From JANNFX01 sp031380225 (GTDB taxonomy: Bacteria > Pseudomonadota > Alphaproteobacteria > Rhizobiales > Hyphomicrobiaceae), in assembly GCA_031380225.1 (NCBI GenBank), contig JANNFX010000161.1:1-21331 (forward strand): 21,331 nucleotides of DNA, read 5' to 3'. Position 1 is the first letter of the stretch, and every line of letters begins with the position of its first letter. The notes below the pieces were generated by a model. It was not told where the DNA came from. It searched no databases and was given only the letters and a program-made list of their open reading frames with translations. Shown piece after piece: positions 13,158-20,495 of the stretch. The position numbers and the translations under genes are program-made.

Positions 13158-14603
13158 ATGACAGCGATTTATCCTGTAATTTTATCAGGCGGTTCAGGAA
13201 CGCGATTGTGGCCGCTGTCACGCGCGATGTATCCGAAGCAGTTCATCCGCTTTTTTAATGGTCAAAGCTCGACGTTTCTTGGTCAAGCCCTGAAACGTCT
13301 ATCGGTGGACGATGGTTTTGCAGCTCCAATTTTGCTGTGCAACAACGATCACCGCTTTCTTGTCAAAGAAGAGATGGACCGTGCAGGACTTGAAGCAAAG
13401 GCGATAATTTTAGAGCCCGTCGGCCGCAATACCGCCCCCGCAATCACTGTCGCAGCACTCGCTGCACAGCGCGACAACCCAAATGCCATTATCGCCGTGA
13501 TGCCGTCAGATCATGTGGTGAAAGACGAGACGCGTTTCGTCGAAGCCATCAAGCGTGCTGCCAAAGTTGCTGCAACCGGCAAGCTGGTGATGTTCGGCAT
13601 CAAACCAGATGAGCCGCACACCGGCTACGGCTACATCCGCAAGGGTGGTACGCTCGAAGGCTTTAACGGCGGCGCATACACGGTCGACAGCTTCTTCGAA
13701 AAGCCCGATCGCGCGACGGCAGAACGCTATGTCGCGGAAAAAGATTATTTCTGGAATAGCGGGATCTTTGTTTTGAATACCCGCACCTTCCTCGAAGAGG
13801 TCGCCAGACTTGAGCCGCGCATGCTCGAATCTGCGCGCGGTGCGCTGGCGCGCGCCGAAGATGACCTAGGCTGCGTGCGTCTCGACAAGACAATGTTCGC
13901 GCAGTCTCCCAACATCTCCATCGACTACGCAATTATGGAGAAAACTGACGCTGCCGCCATGCTGACTATTGATGTTGGCTGGAACGATGTCGGCTCATGG
14001 GCGTCGCTGTGGGATATTGCGCCGCACGATGCCAATGGCAACTACGTCCATGGCGATGCAATTCTGGAAGACACCAACGGCTGCTACGTTCATTCGGAAA
14101 AATCGCTTGTCGCAACCATTGGCGTCAAGGATTTGATTATCGTTGATACGCCTGATGCGCTGCTGATTGCCGATCGGAGCCGCACGCAAGATGTGTCAAA
14201 GATTGTTGCAACACTGAAGCGCTCGAATCGCAAGGAACAAGAGCAGCATCTGCGCAACTACCGTCCATGGGGTTACTTCGAAACCCTGAACATCGGCACG
14301 CGGTTCCAGGTTAAGCTGCTGCACGTTAATCCCGGCGGTAAATTATCGATGCAAATGCATCATCACCGCTCCGAGCATTGGATCGTTGTGCAAGGCACCG
14401 CCAAGGTTGTTATTGGCGATATCGAAAAGCTGGTCCGTGAAAACGAGAGCGTCTACATTTTCGCGACCCAGTGGCACCGCCTCGAAAATCCGGGCAAGGT
14501 TCCGCTCGAGTTGATCGAAGTGCAAATCGGCACCTATCTCGGCGAAGATGACATCATGCGGACCGACGACGTTTATCATCGAACGGCTGACGAGACGAAA
14601 TAA
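13158..14603 (+). CDS. manC: Mannose-1-phosphate guanylyltransferase / mannose-6-phosphate isomerase (type II PMI)
   Basis: A bifunctional cytosolic enzyme making mannose-6-P from fructose-6-P and GDP-mannose from mannose-1-P, for polysaccharide synthesis. The 481-aa length is typical of the XanB/AlgA/CpsB group. The nucleotidyltransferase domain (about 1-290) has GGSGTRLWPLSR (11-22), PKQF (26-29), VMPSDHV (114-120), FFEKPD (179-184) and FWNSGIF (198-204). The C-terminal type II PMI cupin domain starts at RPWGYFE (369-375) and includes the metal-site segment QMHHHRSEHW (399-408). The start at 13158 follows GGAGG with 9-nt spacing and begins like homologues; an upstream in-frame ATG at 13095 adds unconserved residues. 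No phosphomannomutase gene is in the window. It ends 9 nt from the convergent SDR gene with no terminator. Confidence 0.96.
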   Translation: MTAIYPVILSGGSGTRLWPLSRAMYPKQFIRFFNGQSSTFLGQALKRLSVDDGFAAPILLCNNDHRFLVKEEMDRAGLEAKAIILEPVGRNTAPAITVAALAAQRDNPNAIIAVMPSDHVVKDETRFVEAIKRAAKVAATGKLVMFGIKPDEPHTGYGYIRKGGTLEGFNGGAYTVDSFFEKPDRATAERYVAEKDYFWNSGIFVLNTRTFLEEVARLEPRMLESARGALARAEDDLGCVRLDKTMFAQSPNISIDYAIMEKTDAAAMLTIDVGWNDVGSWASLWDIAPHDANGNYVHGDAILEDTNGCYVHSEKSLVATIGVKDLIIVDTPDALLIADRSRTQDVSKIVATLKRSNRKEQEQHLRNYRPWGYFETLNIGTRFQVKLLHVNPGGKLSMQMHHHRSEHWIVVQGTAKVVIGDIEKLVRENESVYIFATQWHRLENPGKVPLELIEVQIGTYLGEDDIMRTDDVYHRTADETK

Positions 14604-14612
14604 TCGTCCGCC

Positions 14613-15440
14613 TCACATTTTGCGTGCCAACCAGTCGAGCATCGCTTGCGGGGCCGCTCGCTTCAACGCGGCGGCCAAATAGGTCGGCGTGGTGACGTAG
14701 TAACGAACTTTCGGACTCGCACTTTCCACCGCGTGGATGAGCTTCATCGCCACCGCTTCGGGTTCAAGTTTGAACGCCGTCTTGCCGCCGGCTTCCATGG
14801 CTGCGAGGCGGGCCCGGTATAGATCGCGATGCGGTGAAGCATCAATGTCAACGGTCGCCTTCAGATTTTTTAGCGCGTTGGCGACAAATTCGGTGCGGAT
14901 CGGGCCTGGTTCAATGATCGAAACGCGAATGCCGCTGCCTTCAAGTTCCAGCCGCATAGCGTCTGTCAAAGCCTCCAGCGCGAACTTCGACGCACAATAG
15001 GCGCCGCGAAACGGTGCCGTGACAAAGCCCAATACCGAAGAGCACTGCACGATGCGGCCCTGGCCAGCTATTCTCATAGCAGGAATGATGCTGCGTGCCA
15101 GTTCGTGCTGGGCAACGACGTTGGTCAACAGTTGACGCAATAATACTTCGGCTGAAAGATCTTCAGCCGCGCCAACCTGGCCATAAGCGGCATTATTGAA
15201 CACGGCATCAAGGCGCCCATTGGTGCGATCCAAAGCCTGATAGGCGCAAGCGGCTACCGATTTGAGATCGGCCAGTTCCAGCGGCAACGCTTCAACGCCT
15301 TCGTCACGCTCAAGCCGTTGTAAATCATCGGCCGTGCGCGCCGTGGCCAGCACGCGCCAGCCGCGTGCTTTCATGGCCCTTGCCGAAGCCAAGCCGATGC
15401 CTGTCGAGCAACCGGTGATCAGGATCGAGCGTGGGCTCAC
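14613..15440 (-). CDS. Short-chain dehydrogenase/reductase (classical SDR)
   Basis: A 275-aa NAD(P)-dependent oxidoreductase with the classical SDR motifs: TGCSTGIG (residues 9-16) for the cofactor, NNAAYG (82-87), the catalytic Ser at CSS (134-135) and YCASK (Tyr148, Lys152), then EPGPIRTEF. The Arg/Thr pattern after the glycine motif (ATART, 32-36) favours NADP(H). Substrate unknown; such proteins are often annotated as oxidoreductases with lipid, steroid or retinol-like substrates. The GTG start at 15440 overlaps the upstream gene's TGA (GTGA), so translation is likely coupled. It is the last gene of the run DUF1330, trmD, membrane protein, SDR. Confidence 0.93.
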   Translation of the reverse strand: MSPRSILITGCSTGIGLASARAMKARGWRVLATARTADDLQRLERDEGVEALPLELADLKSVAACAYQALDRTNGRLDAVFNNAAYGQVGAAEDLSAEVLLRQLLTNVVAQHELARSIIPAMRIAGQGRIVQCSSVLGFVTAPFRGAYCASKFALEALTDAMRLELEGSGIRVSIIEPGPIRTEFVANALKNLKATVDIDASPHRDLYRARLAAMEAGGKTAFKLEPEAVAMKLIHAVESASPKVRYYVTTPTYLAAALKRAAPQAMLDWLARKM

Positions 15441-16234
15441 ACCGCTTCCTCGCTGCTGGTGCGGGCAACCGGAACGCCTTGGTGCGATTGCTCGTCAATA
15501 TAGAGGCGCCGCAAGAACTCATCGACATCAGGCCGTTGCCCTGGCAGTTTTTTGGCCACAATTATCTGTTGCGACTGCATTTCGCGCGCATCCGGTGCCG
15601 CGCCTGGTGTTTTCAAGCGATGCGCGGCCGCAATCAACAAGGGATGGTCGGGTTCCTTCAAATCCAATTCTTCAAGAAATGTTTCGCGGAGTGCGTGGAA
15701 AGCCTGCAGGATGCCATCACGGACCAACGCTCGTTCTTCCGGCGCAATTGATTGCCGCTTGCGGGGGTCTATGGTGGCCAATGCGCGGCGCATGTCGTGC
15801 AGCGGCGCGTAGGGATAGAGCCCGATCAAATTGTTTGTCTCGCCTTTGTTCTTGTAGACGATGCGCATCGTGTCGATGGTCTCGCTGATCCGGCAGTTTG
15901 CGGCGAGAAAGTCATCGGTCGACGGATACGGCGTTTCGCAGAACGTATAGAGTGCCGACTTGGTCTTGACGATATTGCGCCATTCCTCTTCCAGATTTTC
16001 AACGAACTTCGAACGTTTCTGAAACACGTTGGCGAGATAAGCGGCAACCACGGTGACAAACACCAGCGCCATGTCTTTCATATATTCGTACACCGCTGCC
16101 GCCCCGTCTTGAAACGGCGTGCCAGCAATCCCTGAAATAAGCGGCGCCAGCTTTAGACATAACGAAATCACCAAAACAGTGCCGAGAATGAAATAGCTGC
16201 GTCGAAGCGTCGAATTCAGATCGCGGCGGGTCAT
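15437..16234 (-). CDS. Hypothetical protein with two N-terminal membrane helices
   Basis: I do not recognise a family. The 265-aa protein has two hydrophobic helices (about residues 14-37 and 54-71) joined by a short loop, followed by a ~190-residue soluble region rich in charged, helical sequence (VENLEEEWRNIVKTKSALY, then a mid-part with LYPYAPLHDMRRALATIDPRK). Both termini probably face the cytosol. The gene starts 6 nt after the trmD stop, and its own stop overlaps the SDR start by 4 nt, so all three are probably one transcript. Nothing points to a catalytic site. A membrane-anchored scaffold or sensor is conceivable, but no function can be assigned. Confidence 0.8.
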   Translation of the reverse strand: MTRRDLNSTLRRSYFILGTVLVISLCLKLAPLISGIAGTPFQDGAAAVYEYMKDMALVFVTVVAAYLANVFQKRSKFVENLEEEWRNIVKTKSALYTFCETPYPSTDDFLAANCRISETIDTMRIVYKNKGETNNLIGLYPYAPLHDMRRALATIDPRKRQSIAPEERALVRDGILQAFHALRETFLEELDLKEPDHPLLIAAAHRLKTPGAAPDAREMQSQQIIVAKKLPGQRPDVDEFLRRLYIDEQSHQGVPVARTSSEEAV

Positions 16235-16240
16235 GGTCGG

Positions 16241-16987
16241 CTACGCCTTTCTTGGCAAACCGTGGCTTGCCAACTCTTTTTTCAACAAATCTGGCCGGCG
16301 CTTTTGAGTAAGCGCTAACGCCTGTGCTTCCCGCCATGCTGAGATTTTTTTGTGGTCGCCGTTCAACAGGACGTCCGGGATTGTATGCCCTTCCCATTCG
16401 CGGGGTTTGGTGAACTGCGGGTATTCAAGCAATCCACCTTCGAAGCTCTCGTGTGATAGGCTTTCTGCGGCGCCGAGCACGCCTGGTAGTAGCCGGACAC
16501 AGGCATCGATCAGCACCATTGCTGCCAATTCACCCCCCGACAGCACATAGTCTCCGATTGAAATCTCGTGCAAGCCGCGGCCAACAATCAAACGCTCATC
16601 AATCCCCTCGAAGCGGCCAGCAAGACATAATACGCCAGGGCCGGCGGCAAATGTTTTGGCGATGGCTTCGGTCAACGGTTCGCCGCGCGGGGACAAATAG
16701 ATCAGCGGTAGGTCTGCGCCGTCTGCCCGCGCTGCATCAATGGCAGAAGCAAGGACGTCGGCGCGCATGACCATGCCAGCGCCGCCACCAGCTGGCGTGT
16801 CGTCAACCGCTCGATGGCGGCCGATGCCAAAGTCCCGGATTTGGCGGGTTTCGAGTGACCACAGCTTAGCGTCAAGCGCCTGCCCCGACAGCGACACGCC
16901 GAGCGGCCCCGGAAACATTTCCGGAAACAGCGTCAGAACAACCGCGCGCCACGGCTGCCGGCCATCATTCTTTGGCATGTGCGGCAT
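16241..16987 (-). CDS. trmD: tRNA (guanine-N1)-methyltransferase
   Basis: The product methylates G37 of tRNAs that read codons starting with C, using S-adenosylmethionine, and prevents +1 frameshifting. The 248-aa SPOUT-class protein shows the family's signature segments: LTLFPEMF near the N-terminus, HRAVDDTPAGGGAGMVM, LIYLSPRGEPL, LAGRFEGIDER, and the knot region SIGDYVLSGGELAAM with PGVLG following. The start is uncertain: a GTG at 17002 would overlap the upstream gene by 4 nt but has its Shine-Dalgarno only one base away; ATG at 16987 has GAGAG upstream; ATG at 16978 is also possible. Normally trmD sits with rpsP, rimM and rplS; here it is flanked by a DUF1330 gene and a membrane-protein gene, so the usual ribosomal operon has been split. 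Confidence 0.96.
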   Translation of the reverse strand: MPHMPKNDGRQPWRAVVLTLFPEMFPGPLGVSLSGQALDAKLWSLETRQIRDFGIGRHRAVDDTPAGGGAGMVMRADVLASAIDAARADGADLPLIYLSPRGEPLTEAIAKTFAAGPGVLCLAGRFEGIDERLIVGRGLHEISIGDYVLSGGELAAMVLIDACVRLLPGVLGAAESLSHESFEGGLLEYPQFTKPREWEGHTIPDVLLNGDHKKISAWREAQALALTQKRRPDLLKKELASHGLPRKA

Positions 16988-16998
16988 AAGTGGCTCTC

Positions 16999-17286
16999 TC
17001 ACACTCCTTCAACGACGGTGATGTCGATTGTTCCGGCCCCTTGGCGTAGCGCTTTGGCTTCGATGTACTCAGGACTTTTTGAGTATCCAAGCGCGTGAGC
17101 ATAACTTGGGAATTCAATGATCACGTTGCGGGCAACGCCGTTGCCTTCCATGATCTCGCATTGCCCCCCGCGGACGATCGGCCGGCCCTCGTACTTGTCC
17201 AACGCGATCTTGGATTTGGCGACGTATTGACCCCACTTTTCGGCGTCAGTGACGACGGCGTGGGCAATGAGATATCCTTTGGGCAT
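16999..17286 (-). CDS. DUF1330 family protein
   Basis: A 95-aa protein of the ferredoxin-like, dimeric alpha/beta barrel type. It begins MPKGYLIAHAVVTD and contains KYEGRPIVRGG and the segment VIIEFPSYAHALGYSKSPEY, which is the DUF1330 signature (FPS.e.A...Y.SpeY). The biochemical function of the family is not established. The ATG at 17286 is preceded by GGAAGG at 5 nt; the longer frame to 17382 has no homologue-like sequence. Its stop lies 11 nt before the trmD ATG chosen here (or overlaps a GTG start by 4 nt), so the two are probably cotranscribed. It shares a 256-nt divergent region with the NusG paralogue; I saw no convincing -35/-10 pair there. Confidence 0.9.
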   Translation of the reverse strand: MPKGYLIAHAVVTDAEKWGQYVAKSKIALDKYEGRPIVRGGQCEIMEGNGVARNVIIEFPSYAHALGYSKSPEYIEAKALRQGAGTIDITVVEGV

Positions 17287-17485
17287 GGAACCTTCCGTGT
17301 TGCAGAGGCCAATCCGGCTGTGGATGTGGCGAGTTAATGACGCCAATGCCCCTGAAGGACGACACTTCCGGCAATAATTCAAGCCTTTGACGCTGTTCTT
17401 GGCTGCGGCTCGGATTAGCCTTGTTAACGCCGTTCGATTGCGCCATCTTTCCAGCGAGGGATGAGCCGCATTAGGATGAACCGAG

Positions 17486-17496
17486 TGCGGTAGGGT
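17486..17496 (+). promoter_or_regulatory. ops-like element in the leader of the NusG paralogue gene
   Basis: TGCGGTAGGGT matches the ops consensus GGCGGTAGNNT at eight of nine fixed positions, on the coding strand, 46 nt before the ATG at 17543. It could allow the protein to act on its own transcript. Chance matches of this quality are expected in the window. Confidence 0.25.
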
Positions 17497-17542
17497 CAGC
17501 GGGGATCGGTCTTCGTGCTTGCACGGGGGAACAGCGTAGCTG

Positions 17543-18070
17543 ATGTTTACCGAATACTCGAATGGCCAGGCCGAGCCCGTTTATTGGGCTGTGGCGAACA
17601 CGAAGCCCAGCCGGGAAGCCGTCGCGCGGGACGGCCTCGAGCGTCAGGATTTCACTGTTTATTGCCCGATGTTGAAGAAGCGGGTGCGCCATGCCCGACA
17701 GACCCGTGATGTCATGCGTGCGCTGTTTCCCGGCTACTTGTTTGTGCAGATGCCGCGTGAGACGGCACGCTGGCGGCCGATCTCTTTTACGACTGGCATT
17801 CGACACCTTGTAAAATGTGGCGACGGACCTGGCGTTGTTGGTGACAGCTTCGTGCGGGCGCTAAAGGCCCGTGAAATAAATGGCGCCATTGTCCGGCCCG
17901 CCGAGCCGTACCGGATCGGCCAGCCCGTCCGCCTAACGGGCGGCGCGTTAATGGGGCAGATCGCTACCATCATTGAACTCGATGAGCGTGACCGGCTGCT
18001 AGTTCTGATGCAGCTGCTGAGCCGGCCTGTCAAAGTTCGTGTCGAGGCTGCAGATGTTGCGGCTATTTAG
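17543..18070 (+). CDS. NusG paralogue (RfaH-like transcription antitermination factor)
   Basis: The 175-aa protein binds elongating RNA polymerase and should reduce pausing or termination in a specific operon. The NGN domain covers about residues 12-105: YWAVANTKPSREAVARDGLE, FTVYCPMLKKRVRHARQTR and ALFPGYLFVQM are the usual NusG/RfaH strand-helix segments. The C-terminal KOW domain is about 121-170, with YRIGQPVRLTGGALMGQIATI. It is not housekeeping NusG, which sits in secE-nusG-rplK; the basic NGN loop (KKRVRHARQTRD) and the location beside exopolysaccharide genes point to a specialised paralogue such as those that regulate capsule or O-antigen operons. The Shine-Dalgarno is weak (GGGGGA, 12 nt upstream). 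Its stop codon overlaps the convergent glycosyltransferase stop. Confidence 0.92.
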   Translation: MFTEYSNGQAEPVYWAVANTKPSREAVARDGLERQDFTVYCPMLKKRVRHARQTRDVMRALFPGYLFVQMPRETARWRPISFTTGIRHLVKCGDGPGVVGDSFVRALKAREINGAIVRPAEPYRIGQPVRLTGGALMGQIATIIELDERDRLLVLMQLLSRPVKVRVEAADVAAI

Positions 18071-19230
18071 GCGCTACTGGTTCGGCCATCCGGGTATTCC
18101 ATCAACTTTAGCTCGCTCAGATAGCGTTTGATAACAAACTGTTCGTCAAACTCTTGCTCGGCCTTCCGGCGGCTAGCCTGGCCCATCGCCAGCCTTTCAA
18201 AGTCCGGCAAGTTTAGAAATTTGATCATTTTGGCGGCCAGATCGGCGCCGCTTTTGACTTCGCACAGAAATCCGTTGTGGCTATCTTCCACAACATCCCG
18301 GCAACCTGGTACGTCCGTCGCGATCAGAGGCTTGCCCATCGCCGCAGCTTCTAACAGCGTCTTCGGCGTTCCTTCTCTGTAGGAGGGCAGTACCACGCAA
18401 TCTGCGGCCGCAATGTGCGGGCGAACGTCGTTTGCTGAGCCGAGATAGCTCACAACGCCTTCCGCCTGCCAGGCCTGGACCCGATCACGGGGGACGGCGG
18501 TACGGTTTTCAACGTCTAAGAATCCCAAAATTGCGAACGTTGCGTTGGGATGAACCTTGCGGACAATGCGTGCCGCGTCGACGTACTCGCCGACCCCCTT
18601 GTCCCACAGCACACGGCCAATCAGCAGGAATTGGGTCGACCCATTCGGCGCGACAGCTGGGGGCGCGATGGGCCTGAAGTGATCGAGGTCAACGCCTGAG
18701 CCGGGCAAGACTGCTGTGCGGCGGGCTTCAACCAATCCACCCTCAACAAACAATTTCTGGTCATCTGTATTTTGAAAGAAAACCAAATGTGAAGCGGCAA
18801 ACGCGCGACGATAGAGCCATTTAACAACGCGCGTCATCCAGGTGTTGCGTATGAACGCAGTCCCTAAACCAGAGACATTATTGATGACTGGAATTCCGAG
18901 CCGTTGAGCTGCCAGCGAGCCGTAGACATTTGGTTTGATCGTATAGCCGAGAAACGCCATTGGCCGTTCTCGCTGCAGTATTCTTAAGTATCTCATAAAT
19001 AGCGCAAGATCGCGCCATGGATTGGTGCCTTGATTGTCCATCGCAAGAGGGATGAAACGGCAACCCATCTGTTCTAACCGGCCGGTATGATCATCAGCCG
19101 GCGCAACCGCTACGACTTCGTATCCGTCCGAAATCATGGCTTTGATCAAGCCGGCGCGGAAGTTGGCGATGTTCCACGCCGTATTGATAGAAATGACGAT
19201 GCGCCGCCGGCGAGCTAGGACTGTTGCCAT
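18067..19230 (-). CDS. Glycosyltransferase family 4 protein (exopolysaccharide operon)
   Basis: A 387-aa GT-B glycosyltransferase. The N-terminal domain has INTAWNIANFRAGLIKAM, GYTIKPNVYGSLAA and NNVSGLGTAF, matching the branch that includes PglA/CapM-like enzymes acting on undecaprenyl-linked sugars. The C-terminal domain has LIGRVLWDKGVGEY and the EX7E motif in YREGTPKTLLEAAAMGKPLIATD. Donor sugar (GlcNAc, GalNAc, Gal or Man) cannot be fixed from sequence. The ATG at 19230 lacks a strong Shine-Dalgarno, and it begins 10 nt after the acyltransferase stop, so coupling is likely. It ends the visible polysaccharide operon; its TAA overlaps the stop of the convergent NusG paralogue gene and no terminator hairpin is visible. 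Confidence 0.92.
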   Translation of the reverse strand: MATVLARRRRIVISINTAWNIANFRAGLIKAMISDGYEVVAVAPADDHTGRLEQMGCRFIPLAMDNQGTNPWRDLALFMRYLRILQRERPMAFLGYTIKPNVYGSLAAQRLGIPVINNVSGLGTAFIRNTWMTRVVKWLYRRAFAASHLVFFQNTDDQKLFVEGGLVEARRTAVLPGSGVDLDHFRPIAPPAVAPNGSTQFLLIGRVLWDKGVGEYVDAARIVRKVHPNATFAILGFLDVENRTAVPRDRVQAWQAEGVVSYLGSANDVRPHIAAADCVVLPSYREGTPKTLLEAAAMGKPLIATDVPGCRDVVEDSHNGFLCEVKSGADLAAKMIKFLNLPDFERLAMGQASRRKAEQEFDEQFVIKRYLSELKLMEYPDGRTSSA

Positions 19231-19240
19231 TTGCTCGATG

Positions 19241-20494
19241 CTATGCGGGCCTGGTGGCGCCGGCAGATGGCGGTCCGATCCACCAGCCGCGGAGCTTAAG
19301 CGCGCTCTTCAAAGCGCTTCTTACCCGCCACGTCTGCCGCTCAGTAACTTGCGACAAGGCCCAGGCACTCACGAAAATAGCGGCCAGGACGCCAAGATAA
19401 ACCGCAAGTCCTTCTGCACTCGCGGGCGAGTATCCGGTTGCGATCTGATCGAATTGACCAGTTCCGTGTAGCGCGGCCAGAATGAAGATTAGTAGTGGAA
19501 AATGGATCAGATAAAGGCTGTACGAAAAATCTGCCATAAAATGGTTGAGCGGCGCTAACTGAATGAACCGCCGCCATGAAACTTGGCGCATTGATATGAG
19601 CACCCAAGCAAACGCCGTAGCTACAGTATAATTTTTAAGAAGCAACCCACCTTGATGCGCGTCGATGACGTCGCCTTGCAACCTGATCGCCGTTAAGAGG
19701 ACTGCAAAGACCACGAGGGCTAAGACTGGTTTCTCAATGACTCTCCACGGAATGAAGGCCGCGAGCACGCCTATCAACCACAGCCCGAATTGCTGATGAA
19801 ACGGCCAGCCTAACAACGCCAATAGCGCGACCGAAATCAGGGCGGCGGCAGCCCGCACGGCCGATGAACCAGCAACGAGGGCAACAACCGCGAGCCCAAA
19901 GATGACATAGAACCAGAACTCCAACGAGATCGTCCACAGCGGTTGATTGCTGCCGAGCGGCGGGCCCCAAACGGTTTGCAGCATGAACACGTTTTGGAAG
20001 AAGATTGGCACAGTCAAAAGTTCGCCAAATGGCGCTGTTTTGACTTTCTCAAGGATCAAGAGTTGCGTGTGGTCATAGACCCCCGACGCACTAAACCAAT
20101 GGGCCCCGGTCCAATCGCAGATAACTGTCAGAATAAGTGCGGGTAGATAGACCGTATAGAGCCGCGTCAAGCGGTCGACTGAATAGTCTGAAATAGAAAA
20201 CCGGCCGCTGCTGACCCGCGCCGAAGATAAGCCTCCGACGAGGAAGCCGCTGAGCACGAAAAACACCACAACCGCTTCCGCATGCCAGCCGGTTACAAAA
20301 TACCAGGCCTGCATGGCGAGGTTCCGGTCGGCTGCCGGTACAGCGTTGTAGCCTAGAAACAGCGGGTTACGCGCGTGCGCGACACAAACCAATGTTGCGG
20401 CAAGCCAACGCGCCATGTCGAGGAATGAGACAAACGCCGGATTTTCAATATCGCGGAGTGTTTGTGCCGGGTGCGGTGTTTGAGCGTCACTCAC
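19241..20494 (-). CDS. Acyltransferase-3 family membrane protein
   Basis: A 417-aa polytopic inner-membrane protein (about 10 hydrophobic helices) expected to O-acylate, typically O-acetylate, a glycan. Family features: FLDMARWLAATLVCVAHA at the first helix with the conserved His, FFVLSGFLVGG, then the amphipathic DYSVDRLTRLYTVYLPAL segment (FxxxRxxRlyP-like). SYSLYLIHFPLL near the C-terminus is the matching late-helix motif. I place the start at the GTG at 20494, one nucleotide after the upstream TAA and about 10 nt after GGAGAG; the open frame to 20590 lies inside the upstream gene. Context with an EpsG-like polymerase and a GT4 supports modification of an exopolysaccharide repeat unit. Confidence 0.92.
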   Translation of the reverse strand: MSDAQTPHPAQTLRDIENPAFVSFLDMARWLAATLVCVAHARNPLFLGYNAVPAADRNLAMQAWYFVTGWHAEAVVVFFVLSGFLVGGLSSARVSSGRFSISDYSVDRLTRLYTVYLPALILTVICDWTGAHWFSASGVYDHTQLLILEKVKTAPFGELLTVPIFFQNVFMLQTVWGPPLGSNQPLWTISLEFWFYVIFGLAVVALVAGSSAVRAAAALISVALLALLGWPFHQQFGLWLIGVLAAFIPWRVIEKPVLALVVFAVLLTAIRLQGDVIDAHQGGLLLKNYTVATAFAWVLISMRQVSWRRFIQLAPLNHFMADFSYSLYLIHFPLLIFILAALHGTGQFDQIATGYSPASAEGLAVYLGVLAAIFVSAWALSQVTERQTWRVRSALKSALKLRGWWIGPPSAGATRPA

Positions 20495-20495
20495 G

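Noticed and set aside
12668..13159. 163-codon minus-strand frame over the end of the ATPase gene
   Set aside because: Cys/Arg/Leu-rich shadow of the low-complexity tail, no recognisable domain and no Shine-Dalgarno.
17414..17430. TTAA with a possible second half-site before the NusG paralogue
   Set aside because: The base group seven nucleotides away is CGAT, so it is not a CtrA box.
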